Shown here: positions 23,386 through 32,114 of the stretch, piece by piece
Numbering within the stretch: position 1 is the first letter of the stretch
Layout: each line of letters begins with the position of its first letter
DNA from: CAWKEY01 sp963848675
GTDB lineage: Bacteria > Pseudomonadota > Gammaproteobacteria > Methylococcales > Methylomonadaceae
Direction: 5' to 3'
Length of the DNA stretch: 39,659 nt
NCBI GenBank assembly: GCA_963848675.1
Contig: CAWKEY010000062.1
Location: 1-39,659, forward strand
Notes under the pieces: generated by a model
What the model saw: the letters and a program-made list of their open reading frames with translations, nothing else
The model's database searches: none
What the model was told of the DNA's origin: nothing
Translations under genes and position numbers: made by a program

Positions 23386-24657
23386 ATGAAAACTGTCTTT
23401 CATACTCTGAGCTTTTGCTTCCTGGTTGTCGTCATTTTATCAACCACATTGGTCTTGTTTGCCGTGGGTAACGAGCCTGAAACTGAACTGGACTGGTCGC
23501 TGAGCCATGACGACATCATCCGGGCAAAAAAAATCCTGCATGAAGGCTCAAAAATCAAACCCGACGAAATCAATACCATCGAATTAAGCGCCGTCGACCT
23601 TAATCTGGCGGCTAATTATTTATTAAACCGCTACAGTAAAAGCGCCGCCAAAATAGAACTCAAAAACGACCAGCTGCGCTTTAATGTTACCGTGACCCTA
23701 CCGGATAATGTTTTAGGCCGCTATTTGAACGTTAGTTTTAGGCTCGGGAACGATGTCGACAGCCCGCTGCCCAGCATCACCAAATTTAAGGCCGGCAAAT
23801 TGTTACTACCGGCAGCTTTATCGGCGTGGGTCATCGACACGGTCATTCAACACACGTCTCTGAACGAATATTTCATTCTGGCCACGCGCCCCATCAATGC
23901 CATTGAAATAGACTCCAAAAAACTGACGATTAACTATTATTCGAACCCTGAAACCCTGATACAGGCCAAAAATCTGTTGACTCACGGCGACATCAAGCCC
24001 GCTCAAAATGTGTATCAGCAAAAACTGACCGAGGTCGTCGCCACACACGACCCCGAATGGCGATTATCGCTGGCAGACATTTTAAAACCATTATTTGAAA
24101 TGGCCTATCAGCGCTCGACCCTGGATAATGCCATTGAAGAAAACCGAACCGTTATTTTTACCGTCAATGACTACGTCAACAAACTGGGCACCCAGAAAAT
24201 GCTGGCTGGCAACCCGTCAATAAACGACAAGGAGTATCCTGCATTTTTGTACAAAAGAATTGACCTGGCACAACACTTCATCGGCTCTGCCGCGCTAACC
24301 GCATCGGTAAACCGCCAGGTAGCCCAGGCCATGGGTGAAGAAAAAGAATTAAGTGATGCTCAGGGTGGCAGCGGTTTCAGCTTTATCGATTTGGCGGCCG
24401 ACAAAGCCGGCACCCGTTTTGGTGAACTCGCCACGGCATCACCGGAAAATGCCCGCCAGGTGCAGAAAGCGATGTTAAATATCAAAGATTACACCGACTT
24501 CATGCCCGACCCCAGAGACCTGCCTGAACATATGAATGAGGACGAATTCAAACAACGCTATCAATCCGTTAACAGCCCGGCTTATCAGGAAATTTTAAAG
24601 CTCATTGATGCGCGCATAGCGGCATCGCCTATCTATCAGGGGCTAGGTGAAAGGTGA
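23386..24657 (+). CDS. Unknown membrane-anchored or exported protein downstream of ppx
   Basis: Not assigned to a family. The 423-residue product has one hydrophobic segment (about 6-27, HTLSFCFLVVVILSTTLVLF) that could anchor it or act as a signal. No other membrane helix is seen, so most of it probably lies in the periplasm. A beta-rich region (about 75-185, with LRFNVTVTLPDNVLGRYLNV) is followed by a mainly helical part. The C-terminus has PDPRDLPEHMNEDEFKQRY and ARIAASPIYQGL. It lies 11 bases after ppx and is probably co-transcribed. Confidence 0.8.
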   Translation: MKTVFHTLSFCFLVVVILSTTLVLFAVGNEPETELDWSLSHDDIIRAKKILHEGSKIKPDEINTIELSAVDLNLAANYLLNRYSKSAAKIELKNDQLRFNVTVTLPDNVLGRYLNVSFRLGNDVDSPLPSITKFKAGKLLLPAALSAWVIDTVIQHTSLNEYFILATRPINAIEIDSKKLTINYYSNPETLIQAKNLLTHGDIKPAQNVYQQKLTEVVATHDPEWRLSLADILKPLFEMAYQRSTLDNAIEENRTVIFTVNDYVNKLGTQKMLAGNPSINDKEYPAFLYKRIDLAQHFIGSAALTASVNRQVAQAMGEEKELSDAQGGSGFSFIDLAADKAGTRFGELATASPENARQVQKAMLNIKDYTDFMPDPRDLPEHMNEDEFKQRYQSVNSPAYQEILKLIDARIAASPIYQGLGER

Positions 24658-24669
24658 ACGGTATTCGAT

Positions 24670-24695
24670 TGTAGGAATGACGGCCCTCGTCGCGA
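24670..24695. repeat. Dispersed TGTAGGA...GTCGCGA repeat copy
   Basis: The 26-base stretch beginning TGTAGGAATGACGG and ending CTCGTCGCGA closely resembles the right arm (reverse complement) of the inverted repeat at 18600-18676. It lies in the short gap after the unknown gene, between convergent genes. Confidence 0.5.
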
Positions 24696-24717
24696 TTAAA
24701 AATCAATGCGGCTTCAT

Positions 24718-24744
24718 AAAAAAAGGGAGCCGCAGCTCCCTTTT
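24718..24744 (-). terminator. Rho-independent terminator of the cytochrome c peroxidase gene
   Basis: Perfect 10-base arms AAAAGGGAGC (24721-24730) and GCTCCCTTTT (24735-24744) enclose a CGCA loop. On the minus strand the stem runs into a seven-T stretch (plus-strand A run ending at 24727). It lies just beyond the peroxidase stop. It may also act weakly in the plus direction for the convergent ppx unit. Confidence 0.85.
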
Positions 24745-24767
24745 CAGTATAAAGGCCAGAATAGCAA

Positions 24768-25772
24768 TTAGTTAAACGTCGTTCCTGGCGTACCCGGCAG
24801 AGTCGGCATTTTTTGTTTAGGGAACTCACCGGTCAGCGCATTCAAAAAGGCTACAATGTCAGCGACTTCTTCTTTGGACAAGTCCTTGCCCAACTGCAGC
24901 TTGCCCATTAATGTCACCGCTTTATCCAGGGTTTTAACCGAACCATTATGGAAATACGGCGCTGTTAACGCCACGTTGCGTAAGGTAGGCACTTTCCACA
25001 AATGCGCATCGGCCTCATTTTTAGTCACTTCTGCCAGACCCTTGTCTTTCTTGAAATGATATTGCGCTTCAAAATAGCCATTGGTGTTCACAGGAAAACG
25101 CTGGAACGCTCCTCCACCATTAAATGCTGGTCCGCTATGACAACTCGTACAGCCCAGTTCGGCGACTTTTTCCATACCTCGCACCTGTTGCTCGGTTAGA
25201 GCCGCCTTATCACCGTCAACATACTTGTCATAAGGGCTGTTCGGCGTAATCAGAGTTCTTTCGTAAGCCGCAATCGCCTTGGTGGCATTGTCCTTGGAAA
25301 TGGAATCCTTGCCAAAAGCCTGTTCAAAAGCCTGCTGATAACCCTCAATGGACTTCAAACGCACCACAACATCATCCCAGCTTTTCATGCCCATTTCGAT
25401 AGGATTAGTGACAGGGCCTGCCGCTTGATCTTCCAGACTTGCCGCCCGGCCATCCCAAAATTGCACTTTGCTAAAAGCTGCATTCCACACCGTCGGCGCA
25501 CTGCGGCCACCGGTTTGACCATTGACACCCATCGAATTGGGCCGGTTATCTTCACCGCCCAACATGGTGTTATGGCAGGACGCACAAGACACCGTACCGG
25601 TGGAAGATAAGCGCGGATCATGATAGAGCATTTGACCCAGCTCAACTTTGGCCTCCGTAGTCGGATTATCAGCCGGAGCCGGAGCCTCTTTAGGCAGACT
25701 TTCTGCCGCCGAAGCCATGGAAACAGAACCCGCCAGCGTCAACGCAGAAACCAGCAATCGCATTTTAAACAT
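24768..25772 (-). CDS. Di-haem cytochrome c peroxidase (CcpA/MauG superfamily)
   Basis: A periplasmic enzyme that reduces hydrogen peroxide with electrons from cytochrome c. I start it at the ATG at 25772-25770 (MFKMRLLVSALTLAG), five bases after a strong GGAGG; the TTG four codons upstream overlaps that site. The 334-residue product has a signal peptide ending near MASA. Two haem c motifs are seen, CASCH (Cys63/Cys66/His67) and CTSCH (Cys208/Cys211/His212). TAPYFHNGSVKTLDKAV and the overall length match bacterial CCPs. A strong terminator follows the gene. Confidence 0.93.
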   Translation of the reverse strand: MFKMRLLVSALTLAGSVSMASAAESLPKEAPAPADNPTTEAKVELGQMLYHDPRLSSTGTVSCASCHNTMLGGEDNRPNSMGVNGQTGGRSAPTVWNAAFSKVQFWDGRAASLEDQAAGPVTNPIEMGMKSWDDVVVRLKSIEGYQQAFEQAFGKDSISKDNATKAIAAYERTLITPNSPYDKYVDGDKAALTEQQVRGMEKVAELGCTSCHSGPAFNGGGAFQRFPVNTNGYFEAQYHFKKDKGLAEVTKNEADAHLWKVPTLRNVALTAPYFHNGSVKTLDKAVTLMGKLQLGKDLSKEEVADIVAFLNALTGEFPKQKMPTLPGTPGTTFN

Positions 25773-25944
25773 ACCATCCTCCAAAATATTATTATTAACT
25801 ATAAGCAGCCATTGTCATGGCAACTGTGGGGGCAACTTAATTCGCCCGGTAACCATTAATACATGTACCCTATGGAATTGTAAGATAACAAACAGACAAG
25901 GTACAATCAATTCTGCCAAACTCATTTTACAGAGCAGCCAAAAA

Positions 25945-26517
25945 ATGTCACTCGCAGAAAAGCTCACCTTAACCGCGGAAGAATATCTACAAGGCGAAGA
26001 AACCGCCGAGTTTAAACATGAATACCTGGACGGTGAAGTCTGGGCCATGGTGGGTGCAACCGATGCCCATGTTACCATTGCCATGAATCTGGCCTATTTG
26101 CTTAGACAGAAACTCAAAGGTACGCCCTGCCGCGCCTACATCTCCGACATGAAAGTCAATGTAGAAAAAGCCAATGCCTTTTTTTACCCGGACATCCTCG
26201 TCACCTGTGACAACAAAGACCGGCAAAACAGCCTTTACAAACAACAGCCGCTATTTATCGGGGAAGTGCTGTCATCCTCCACCGAAGCCTTTGACCGCGG
26301 TAAAAAATTCACCGCCTACCGCCAGCTCGACAGTCTGCAAAGCTACTGGTTAATTGACACCAATGCCTTGCACATCGACAGCTACACACGCACAGAAAAT
26401 AATGACTGGCTGCTGCACAGCTATTCCCACGCTGATGAAACCGTAAAAATCGCTGCACTGAACCTTGAATTTCTCTTGCAAGAACTGTACGAAGATACCC
26501 TGGTAACGCAAAAATAA
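25945..26517 (+). CDS. Uma2-family (DUF820) putative restriction-endonuclease-fold protein
   Basis: A 190-residue protein with the Uma2 signature. It has EFKHEYLDGEVWAMVGATDAH near the N-terminus, FFYPDILVTCD (Asp83), and PLFIGEVLSSSTEAFDRGKK with Glu107 and Lys120/Lys121. These form the PD-(D/E)xK-like active-site set. The biological role of this family is not established. I start it at the ATG at 25945; the open frame extends upstream through the divergent gap but lacks family sequence there. It is divergent from the peroxidase gene and followed by another nuclease-family gene. Confidence 0.85.
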   Translation: MSLAEKLTLTAEEYLQGEETAEFKHEYLDGEVWAMVGATDAHVTIAMNLAYLLRQKLKGTPCRAYISDMKVNVEKANAFFYPDILVTCDNKDRQNSLYKQQPLFIGEVLSSSTEAFDRGKKFTAYRQLDSLQSYWLIDTNALHIDSYTRTENNDWLLHSYSHADETVKIAALNLEFLLQELYEDTLVTQK

Positions 26518-26602
26518 TGTGGACACCAAATTCCGGACAGTAGTTTGAGCTTTGTCCTGCCGGAAAATAAGCGACCGCTATTCCATCAAACGAGACACCC
26601 CT

Positions 26603-26983
26603 ATGACCTTAAAAAAGACACAGCCGAATAAAGAAAAACTTACTCAGATTGTTACCGAAGCGCGCCGTAATCAGGAACTGCGGGAACAATCCTATCGCGG
26701 GCAGGCGCTCAAACTGTATCCTTGGGTATGTGGTCGTTGCGCCCGTGAATTTACCCATAAAAACTTGACTGAATTAACCGTTCATCACAAAAACCATAAC
26801 CATGACGATAATCCCAGCGATGGCAGCAACTGGGAATTGTTGTGCCTTTATTGTCACGATAATGAACATTCAAGATATGAAGAAACCCGCTTTGGTAAAG
26901 CGCAGCCCACCACAACCACTTCGCCCGTTGCGACCCACAATCCGTTTGCTAACCTGAAAACCCTCATAGATGGCAAAAATTAG
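26603..26983 (+). CDS. yajD: HNH nuclease family protein YajD
   Basis: A 126-residue HNH-fold protein resembling E. coli YajD. The zinc and active-site residues are visible: CGRCAREF (two Cys), LTVHHKNHNHDDNPSDGSN (the HH/N core) and LLCLYCHDNEHSR (two Cys plus His). The start is taken at the ATG at 26603 (MTLKKTQPNKEKL), as the upstream 17 codons are not YajD-like. The substrate is unknown. It lies 85 bases after the Uma2 gene and may share its transcript. Confidence 0.85.
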   Translation: MTLKKTQPNKEKLTQIVTEARRNQELREQSYRGQALKLYPWVCGRCAREFTHKNLTELTVHHKNHNHDDNPSDGSNWELLCLYCHDNEHSRYEETRFGKAQPTTTTSPVATHNPFANLKTLIDGKN

Positions 26984-27037
26984 TCCTTACTCGGCAAGCA
27001 CACAATTCCCATTGCCTTTCTTTACTGACTGATGTGG

Positions 27038-27502
27038 CTAGACTAAACCGTCATGAAGCTGAGTGCCCTGCAAAGAATCGACACCCAAATTAGCCAGCGC
27101 ATCAGCACGTTCGTTGCCTTGCTCGCCCGAATGGCCTTTCACCCATTTCCACTCAATATCGTGCCTTGCGATGGCGGCATCCAGACGTCGCCACAGGTCT
27201 TCATTTTTGACCGGATGCCTGGAAACTGTTTTCCAGCCGCGTTTTTTCCAGTTGGCCATCCACTCGGTAATGCCCTGCAAGACATATTTGGAATCGGTAT
27301 TGAGCTGAACGGAACAGGGTCTTGTTAACGACTCCAGTGCCGTGATGGCCGCAATCAGCTCCATGCGGTTATTGGTGGTATCCTGCTCGCCTCCATAAAG
27401 CTCTTTGGTTTTCCCTTTATACTTAAGCACCACCCCCCACCCCCCCGGACCGGGGTTGCCTTTACAGGCACCATCGGTATAAATAATAACCTGCTCAGTC
27501 AT
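27038..27502 (-). CDS. rnhA: Ribonuclease HI
   Basis: RNase HI cuts the RNA strand of RNA-DNA hybrids. The 154-residue product has all four catalytic acids, Asp10 (YTDGACKGNPGPGGWG), Glu48 (NNRMELIAAI), Asp70 (LNTDSKYV) and Asp134 (NERADALA), plus His124 in the handle-side loop. Length equals E. coli RNase HI. It overlaps the upstream methyltransferase gene by eight bases, a pairing also found in E. coli (yafS-rnhA). Confidence 0.97.
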   Translation of the reverse strand: MTEQVIIYTDGACKGNPGPGGWGVVLKYKGKTKELYGGEQDTTNNRMELIAAITALESLTRPCSVQLNTDSKYVLQGITEWMANWKKRGWKTVSRHPVKNEDLWRRLDAAIARHDIEWKWVKGHSGEQGNERADALANLGVDSLQGTQLHDGLV

Positions 27503-28214
27503 GCTGGTTTAATTGTGTTGATGAACCCAATGAGTTGGCAAAGGACAATCGGGGTTTTTCTGCTTTTACGGGCGTTAAAGGAATTAAATTAAAACGGCGC
27601 TTTATCGCCTTGATCGCATAAGCCGTTGACGTAAACGAAAACGAATTGGGCACGATAACTTTGCCATGACTGGATTCGACCGAGGTACAATGAAACTGTG
27701 TTGAAACCGTGACCTCAAAGTTCAATAACTTGAGCCAATCTACAATTCTGGACTGGGAAATAAAATGGCCACGCCATGAGTCCGCCATTTTTTTATCCCA
27801 CAAGAACTGATATCTTACCCAAACACTCCAGGGATTAAGACTTAACACCAGCAATATCCCTTCCGGTTTTAGTACCCGTTCGACTTCCCTGATGGCTTGA
27901 AATCGCTGAGCATCAAATTCCAATAAATGCGGCAATATAATCATGTCAACACTGTCGCTTTGCAACGGCAGGCTGTGAGATTTAGCCTGAATTTTTTGAG
28001 CCCCTTCATAGCCCAAACATTTGGCATCCAGTACCGTATAATTTTTGTATAAAGAGCAGTCAACAAACTCATTTTCCCAGCCTAATCCGCCAATTTGCAA
28101 AACGGTCTGTTTACAGCTGACCGTAATAGAGCGTTGCAAATAATCAGTCTCAAGTTGTTTTAGCAACTTGCCTCTGGGGGTTTCATACCAGGCGAATAAA
28201 AAATTACGGTTCAT
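27495..28214 (-). CDS. Class I SAM-dependent methyltransferase (YafS-like)
   Basis: A 239-residue protein with a class I methyltransferase core: VLQIGGLGWENEF (a degenerate motif I), LPLQSDSVDMIILPHLLEF and REVERVLKPEGILLVLSLNP. The arrangement rnhA / this gene / divergent mltD mirrors E. coli rnhA-yafS...mltD, which supports a YafS-like assignment. The gloB gene that lies in that cluster in E. coli is absent here. The substrate is unknown. The C-terminal 50 residues are basic and low in structure. Confidence 0.85.
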   Translation of the reverse strand: MNRNFLFAWYETPRGKLLKQLETDYLQRSITVSCKQTVLQIGGLGWENEFVDCSLYKNYTVLDAKCLGYEGAQKIQAKSHSLPLQSDSVDMIILPHLLEFDAQRFQAIREVERVLKPEGILLVLSLNPWSVWVRYQFLWDKKMADSWRGHFISQSRIVDWLKLLNFEVTVSTQFHCTSVESSHGKVIVPNSFSFTSTAYAIKAIKRRFNLIPLTPVKAEKPRLSFANSLGSSTQLNQHD

Positions 28215-28263
28215 TGATATAACTCAACTTCACTAGCTTTAATGATTTTTAGAAAAAAAGGTC

Positions 28264-28269
28264 TATAAT
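28264..28269 (+). promoter_or_regulatory. Candidate -10 box of mltD
   Basis: A consensus TATAAT lies 38 bases before the mltD start in the 93-base gap with the divergent methyltransferase gene. The -35 is not well conserved. An AGGA ribosome-binding site follows at 28300-28303. Confidence 0.45.
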
Positions 28270-28307
28270 AAAATAGTATACCTATTAAACTTTATTCTCA
28301 GGATTAA

Positions 28308-30005
28308 ATGATGCACGTTAATTTTAACAGATCAGTTAGATTCCTTTTGATCTCATTAATCGCAACGGGTTGTTCGCAAACTACAAAAGATCCTTTGAGT
28401 ACGAGTCAAAAGCCCATAGTCGTCACCAAGGAAGATACTTCCTACCGCTATCACCCGCACCAGAGCACTTTCACCAAACAAAAATTTAAACGCTCACTCG
28501 GACCACACAAGACGGTGTGGGATCGTCTGTTTGCCTTATACTCGTTGCCAGAAATTAACAATCCGCGCATCGACGAGCAATTAAACTGGTATTTGCAAAA
28601 CCCCGATTACCTGGCAAGAATTCAGCAGCGTGCAGAGCCTTATCTGCATCTTATTCTCGATGAGATAGAAGCCAAGAACATTCCTGGCGAACTGGCCCTA
28701 TTACCCGTTGTAGAGAGCGCTTTCAGACCGGAAGCCTATTCAAAAAGTGATGCCTCAGGACTTTGGCAGTTTATACCTGCTACTGGCCGCCTGTTTGGAC
28801 TTAAACAAAATTCGTGGTACGACGGACGCCGTGACGTTTATGCTTCAACACAAGCCGCAACCACTTTTCTCAAGCAACTGAGTGAGACATTTAATGGAGA
28901 CTGGATGCTGGCATTGGCCTCCTATAATTATGGCAAAGGCAATATCTGGAAAGCCATCGAAAGAAACGAGGACATGGGCCTTCCGACCGATTACTGGTCT
29001 TTAAGCCTGCCCGAAGAAACCACCAACTATGTGCCTCGTTTACTGGCTGTCGCCAAATTATTCGCCAATGCCGATCGTTACAACATTCCGTTGCAGCACA
29101 TCCCCAATGAGCCTTACTTTGAAGTCGTAAATATCGGATCGCAATTGGATTTGAGCAAAGCAGCGCAATTGGCTAACATGCCGCTCGAAGATTTTCTGAA
29201 ATTAAACCCAGGCTTTAACCGCTGGTGCACAGCACCGGATGGCCCGCATCGTTTGCTGGTACCCGTTGACCAGGCCAAAATCTTCAAAAGAAATCTGGCC
29301 CAACTGCCGCTTGAAGACTGGTTAAGTGACAATCCCTACAATGTAAATCGCCTAGCTCAGCCCAGCTATACGAAAGCTCAGTTCATAGCAAAACAGAGTA
29401 GTTCGACAAAAACAACTGAAAAACGCTATGCTCCAGAACAAATTGCTGCCAGTTCATATAAAGTCAAGGCCGGAGAAAGCCTGACCAGTATTGCCAAGAG
29501 AAACCAGACAACAATTGCAGCCCTTAGAAAAACCAATCATTTGCCGGGAAACACTATCCGGACTGGTATGAGCATAAAAGTGCCCGTCTCTGAAAAATCA
29601 GCAAAAATATCGACACTGGCTCAGGCGAGCAAAAATAAACCAGTCAATAATCGTATCTATATTGTAAAACGAGGCGACACCTTCTTTAAAATTGCCAGAA
29701 ATTTTTCGGTTAGCACTCAAGACATTGCAGACTGGAACAAAATCACTGCAAAGAGTGCCCTGGTACCCGGACAAAAACTCAGCATTAAAACAGCCGATCA
29801 ACAGATGGCCACTTCCGCCGCCGCCAACCAGTACCGGTTGATTCAATACATTGTCAAGCCCGGGGATACCCTGATGCAGATTTCCCGCAAATTCAATGTA
29901 TCCTTCAGCGACTTACGTAAATGGAATGCAGACACGCAGAACGGCGTCATCAAACCAGGACAAAAAATCAAAGTTTTGCTGGATAGCGACCAGCCTGCAA
30001 CCTAA
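28308..30005 (+). CDS. mltD: Membrane-bound lytic murein transglycosylase MltD with three LysM repeats
   Basis: MltD cleaves peptidoglycan glycan strands to anhydromuropeptides. The 565-residue product has a lipoprotein signal with lipobox IATGC (Cys22). The SLT domain covers about 110-240, with catalytic-type Glu136 in LLPVVESAFRPEAYSKS and the GLWQFIPATGR and ASYNYGKGN motifs. Three C-terminal LysM repeats follow (VKAGESLTSIAKRN, VKRGDTFFKIARNF, VKPGDTLMQISRKF). Two ATG codons begin the gene; the second (28311) is better spaced from the AGGA site. Length and order match the family. Confidence 0.95.
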   Translation: MMHVNFNRSVRFLLISLIATGCSQTTKDPLSTSQKPIVVTKEDTSYRYHPHQSTFTKQKFKRSLGPHKTVWDRLFALYSLPEINNPRIDEQLNWYLQNPDYLARIQQRAEPYLHLILDEIEAKNIPGELALLPVVESAFRPEAYSKSDASGLWQFIPATGRLFGLKQNSWYDGRRDVYASTQAATTFLKQLSETFNGDWMLALASYNYGKGNIWKAIERNEDMGLPTDYWSLSLPEETTNYVPRLLAVAKLFANADRYNIPLQHIPNEPYFEVVNIGSQLDLSKAAQLANMPLEDFLKLNPGFNRWCTAPDGPHRLLVPVDQAKIFKRNLAQLPLEDWLSDNPYNVNRLAQPSYTKAQFIAKQSSSTKTTEKRYAPEQIAASSYKVKAGESLTSIAKRNQTTIAALRKTNHLPGNTIRTGMSIKVPVSEKSAKISTLAQASKNKPVNNRIYIVKRGDTFFKIARNFSVSTQDIADWNKITAKSALVPGQKLSIKTADQQMATSAAANQYRLIQYIVKPGDTLMQISRKFNVSFSDLRKWNADTQNGVIKPGQKIKVLLDSDQPAT

Positions 30006-30199
30006 ACCAACACATTTACCGGTTTCGCAGTACAATTTTCAGTTTATCTTTGCCGGATGATAGAGCTGCAGGGGCTTTAGTTCAGGCCTCTGCCAGCCAG
30101 CATAAAATCAGATGGACGGCAGACATGTAATTTACTCATTTCGTTATTCTGGACTGTATCAGCTTCAGTAAAAGAAACGCTTCAAGTTCAGTATCCTTG

Positions 30200-30227
30200 T
30201 TGACTTTCGCTGGCGCCATTCAATACT
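30200..30227 (+). promoter_or_regulatory. Candidate promoter of the fumarase gene
   Basis: TTGACT (30200-30205) and AATACT (30222-30227) are separated by 16 bases and lie 41 bases before the fumarase start. The rest of the 263-base gap after mltD holds an imperfect hairpin (30068-30093, GCAGGGGC against GGCCTCTGC) without a T-run, and no gene. Confidence 0.35.
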
Positions 30228-30268
30228 CTTTCCCCGCAAGCTCAATCCTACCCAATCGGAAACCTGCC

Positions 30269-31795
30269 ATGAGCATCATTCGTCAAGACGATTTTATTCA
30301 AAGTATTGCTGATTCGCTGCAATACATTTCATATTATCATCCACTGGATTTCATCAAGGCCGTCCACGAGGCCTATCAAAGAGAAGAAAGCCAAGCCGCC
30401 AAAGATGCAATGGCGCAAATATTAATCAACTCACGTCTCTGCGCCGAAGGCCATCGCCCCATTTGTCAGGATACCGGCATTGTGACCGTGTTTTTAAAGA
30501 TCGGCATGAATGTCCAATGGCAAACCCAGATGAGCGTTAACGCTATGGTTAACGAAGGTGTGCGCCGTGCTTATAGCCATCCCGACAATATCCTGCGTGC
30601 CTCCATACTGGCGGATCCAGCCGGCAAACGCATCAATACCAAAGACAACACACCGGCCGTCATCCACATGGAAGTGGTGCCGGGTGATACTGTCGAGGTT
30701 GAAATAGCAGCCAAAGGCGGCGGCTCAGAGGCCAAAGCCAAATTTATCATGCTCAATCCTTCAGACAGTATTGTTGACTGGGTGCTAAAAACAGTGCCCA
30801 CCATGGGCGCGGGCTGGTGCCCCCCTGGGATTCTGGGCATCGGCATCGGCGGTACAGCGGAAAAAGCCATGATTATGGCGAAACAAGCCTGTATGGGCTC
30901 GATTGACATACAAGAGCTCCTTGCTCGCGGCCCCAGCACTGCACTTGAGGAATTGCGTCTGGAACTGTATGAAAAAGTCAATGCACTGGGCATTGGCGCA
31001 CAAGGATTGGGCGGACTGACCACGGTACTGGATGTCAAAATTCTGGATTATCCGACCCACGCCGCCAACAAACCGGTTGCCATAATTCCCAATTGCGCAG
31101 CCACCCGCCATATCCATTTTGTGCTTGACGGCAGCGGCCCGGCCGAACTTAAACCGCCACGCCTGGAAGACTGGCCCGAAATTACCTGGAACGCCGGCAC
31201 TACGGCACGCCGGGTTAATCTTGACAGCATCAGCCAAGCCGACATAGCAAGCTGGAAGCCGGGAGAAACCTTGCTGCTCAGCGGCACCCTGCTAACAGGC
31301 AGAGATGCTGCGCACAAGCGCATGGTTGATATGTTTGCACATGGCGAAACACTGCCGGCCAGCGTCGATTTTACTAACAAATTTATCTATTATGTCGGTC
31401 CCGTTGATCCAGTACGCGACGAAGTAGTCGGCCCCGCCGGCCCCACCACGGCAACGCGCATGGATAAGTTTACCGAAACCATGCTGGCCAAAACCGGATT
31501 GCTCGGCATGATCGGCAAGGCCGAGCGTGGCCCTGCCGGTATTGCCGCTATCAAAAAACACAAGGCCGTTTATCTGATGGCCGTGGGCGGCGCGGCTTAC
31601 CTGGTCTCAAAAGCCATCCGCAAGGCACGCATCGTCGCTTTTGAAGATCTCGGCATGGAAGCCATCCACGAATTTGTTGTTGAAGATATGCCGGTGACCG
31701 TTGCCGTGGATACCCATGGCGAATCGGTACATCAAACCGCACCCAAGATCTGGCAAGCCAGGATAGGCAAAATACCGGTAACAACAGAAGACTGA
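30269..31795 (+). CDS. Fumarate hydratase, class I (iron-sulfur)
   Basis: Class I fumarase interconverts fumarate and malate using an oxygen-sensitive [4Fe-4S] cluster. I start it at the ATG at 30269 (MSIIRQDDFIQSIADS), 508 residues, typical for the single-chain alpha-beta fusion. Cluster ligands are visible as Cys66 (RPICQDTGIV), Cys184 (GAGWCPPGILGIGIGG) and Cys276 (IPNCAATRHIHF). The C-terminal beta part begins around LLLSGTLLTGRDAAHKRM and includes YYVGPVDPVRDEVVGPAGPT. It stands alone, with a small membrane-protein gene 89 bases downstream on the same strand. Confidence 0.95.
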   Translation: MSIIRQDDFIQSIADSLQYISYYHPLDFIKAVHEAYQREESQAAKDAMAQILINSRLCAEGHRPICQDTGIVTVFLKIGMNVQWQTQMSVNAMVNEGVRRAYSHPDNILRASILADPAGKRINTKDNTPAVIHMEVVPGDTVEVEIAAKGGGSEAKAKFIMLNPSDSIVDWVLKTVPTMGAGWCPPGILGIGIGGTAEKAMIMAKQACMGSIDIQELLARGPSTALEELRLELYEKVNALGIGAQGLGGLTTVLDVKILDYPTHAANKPVAIIPNCAATRHIHFVLDGSGPAELKPPRLEDWPEITWNAGTTARRVNLDSISQADIASWKPGETLLLSGTLLTGRDAAHKRMVDMFAHGETLPASVDFTNKFIYYVGPVDPVRDEVVGPAGPTTATRMDKFTETMLAKTGLLGMIGKAERGPAGIAAIKKHKAVYLMAVGGAAYLVSKAIRKARIVAFEDLGMEAIHEFVVEDMPVTVAVDTHGESVHQTAPKIWQARIGKIPVTTED

Positions 31796-31884
31796 GCATA
31801 CGGTATTCGTTTAATCAAGCAACATACTGATTTTCATAGCCAGATCCGATAAAATACAGCCCGCTGCCACAACCGGATTTTGCC

Positions 31885-32052
31885 ATGAATAACCATCAAA
31901 TAGCCGTCAACATCAAGTGTCTGTTGGCCCTGCTAATTCTGTTTGTGCTCGACATAGGCCCTATTCCGGTCACGGCAGTAATCGGCCTGTTTGTCGTCAT
32001 TTTCAAGCCACGCTGGTTTTTGAATCTGGTGGCCGCCCTTTATGGCCGATAG
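31885..32052 (+). CDS. Small 55-residue membrane protein
   Basis: An open frame from ATG (31885) to TAG (32050-32052), beginning MNNHQIAVNIKCLLALLILF. Two hydrophobic segments (about 11-24 and 29-41, PVTAVIGLFVVIF) are followed by KPRWF and a short amphipathic tail, as in small inner-membrane proteins. No family was recognised. A -10-like TAAAAT (31850-31855) lies about 30 bases upstream. It ends 62 bases before the convergent miaA stop. Support is the clean hydrophobic pattern and lack of a competing frame, not homology. Confidence 0.6.
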   Translation: MNNHQIAVNIKCLLALLILFVLDIGPIPVTAVIGLFVVIFKPRWFLNLVAALYGR

Positions 32053-32081
32053 CTCCTGTTGTTACTGGCAAACTCCTTATG

Positions 32082-32112
32082 TTGGCAGTCGCGGCTGAAG
32101 CCCCTCCTAAAA
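32082..32112. repeat. Dispersed GTCGCGGCTRAAGYCCCTCCTA repeat, copy 1
   Basis: The stretch beginning TTGGCAGTCGCGGCTG and ending CCCCTCCTAAAA abuts the 3' end of miaA. The second copy lies at the other end of miaA, within 33079-33164 (TTGG...GTCGCGGCTAAAGTCCCTCCTACAA). The two copies bracket miaA in the same orientation. Confidence 0.6.
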
Positions 32113-32114
32113 CC

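Noticed and set aside
25648..25944. Upstream extension of the Uma2 gene by about 100 codons.
   Set aside because: It crosses the divergent promoter gap and the 5' end of the peroxidase gene and has no family sequence; the ATG at 25945 gives the usual length.
26518..26560. Possible insertion-sequence end (TGTGGACACC, then CCGGACAG...TGTCCTGCCGG) after the Uma2 gene.
   Set aside because: The symmetry is short and imperfect, and no transposase or matching second end was found.
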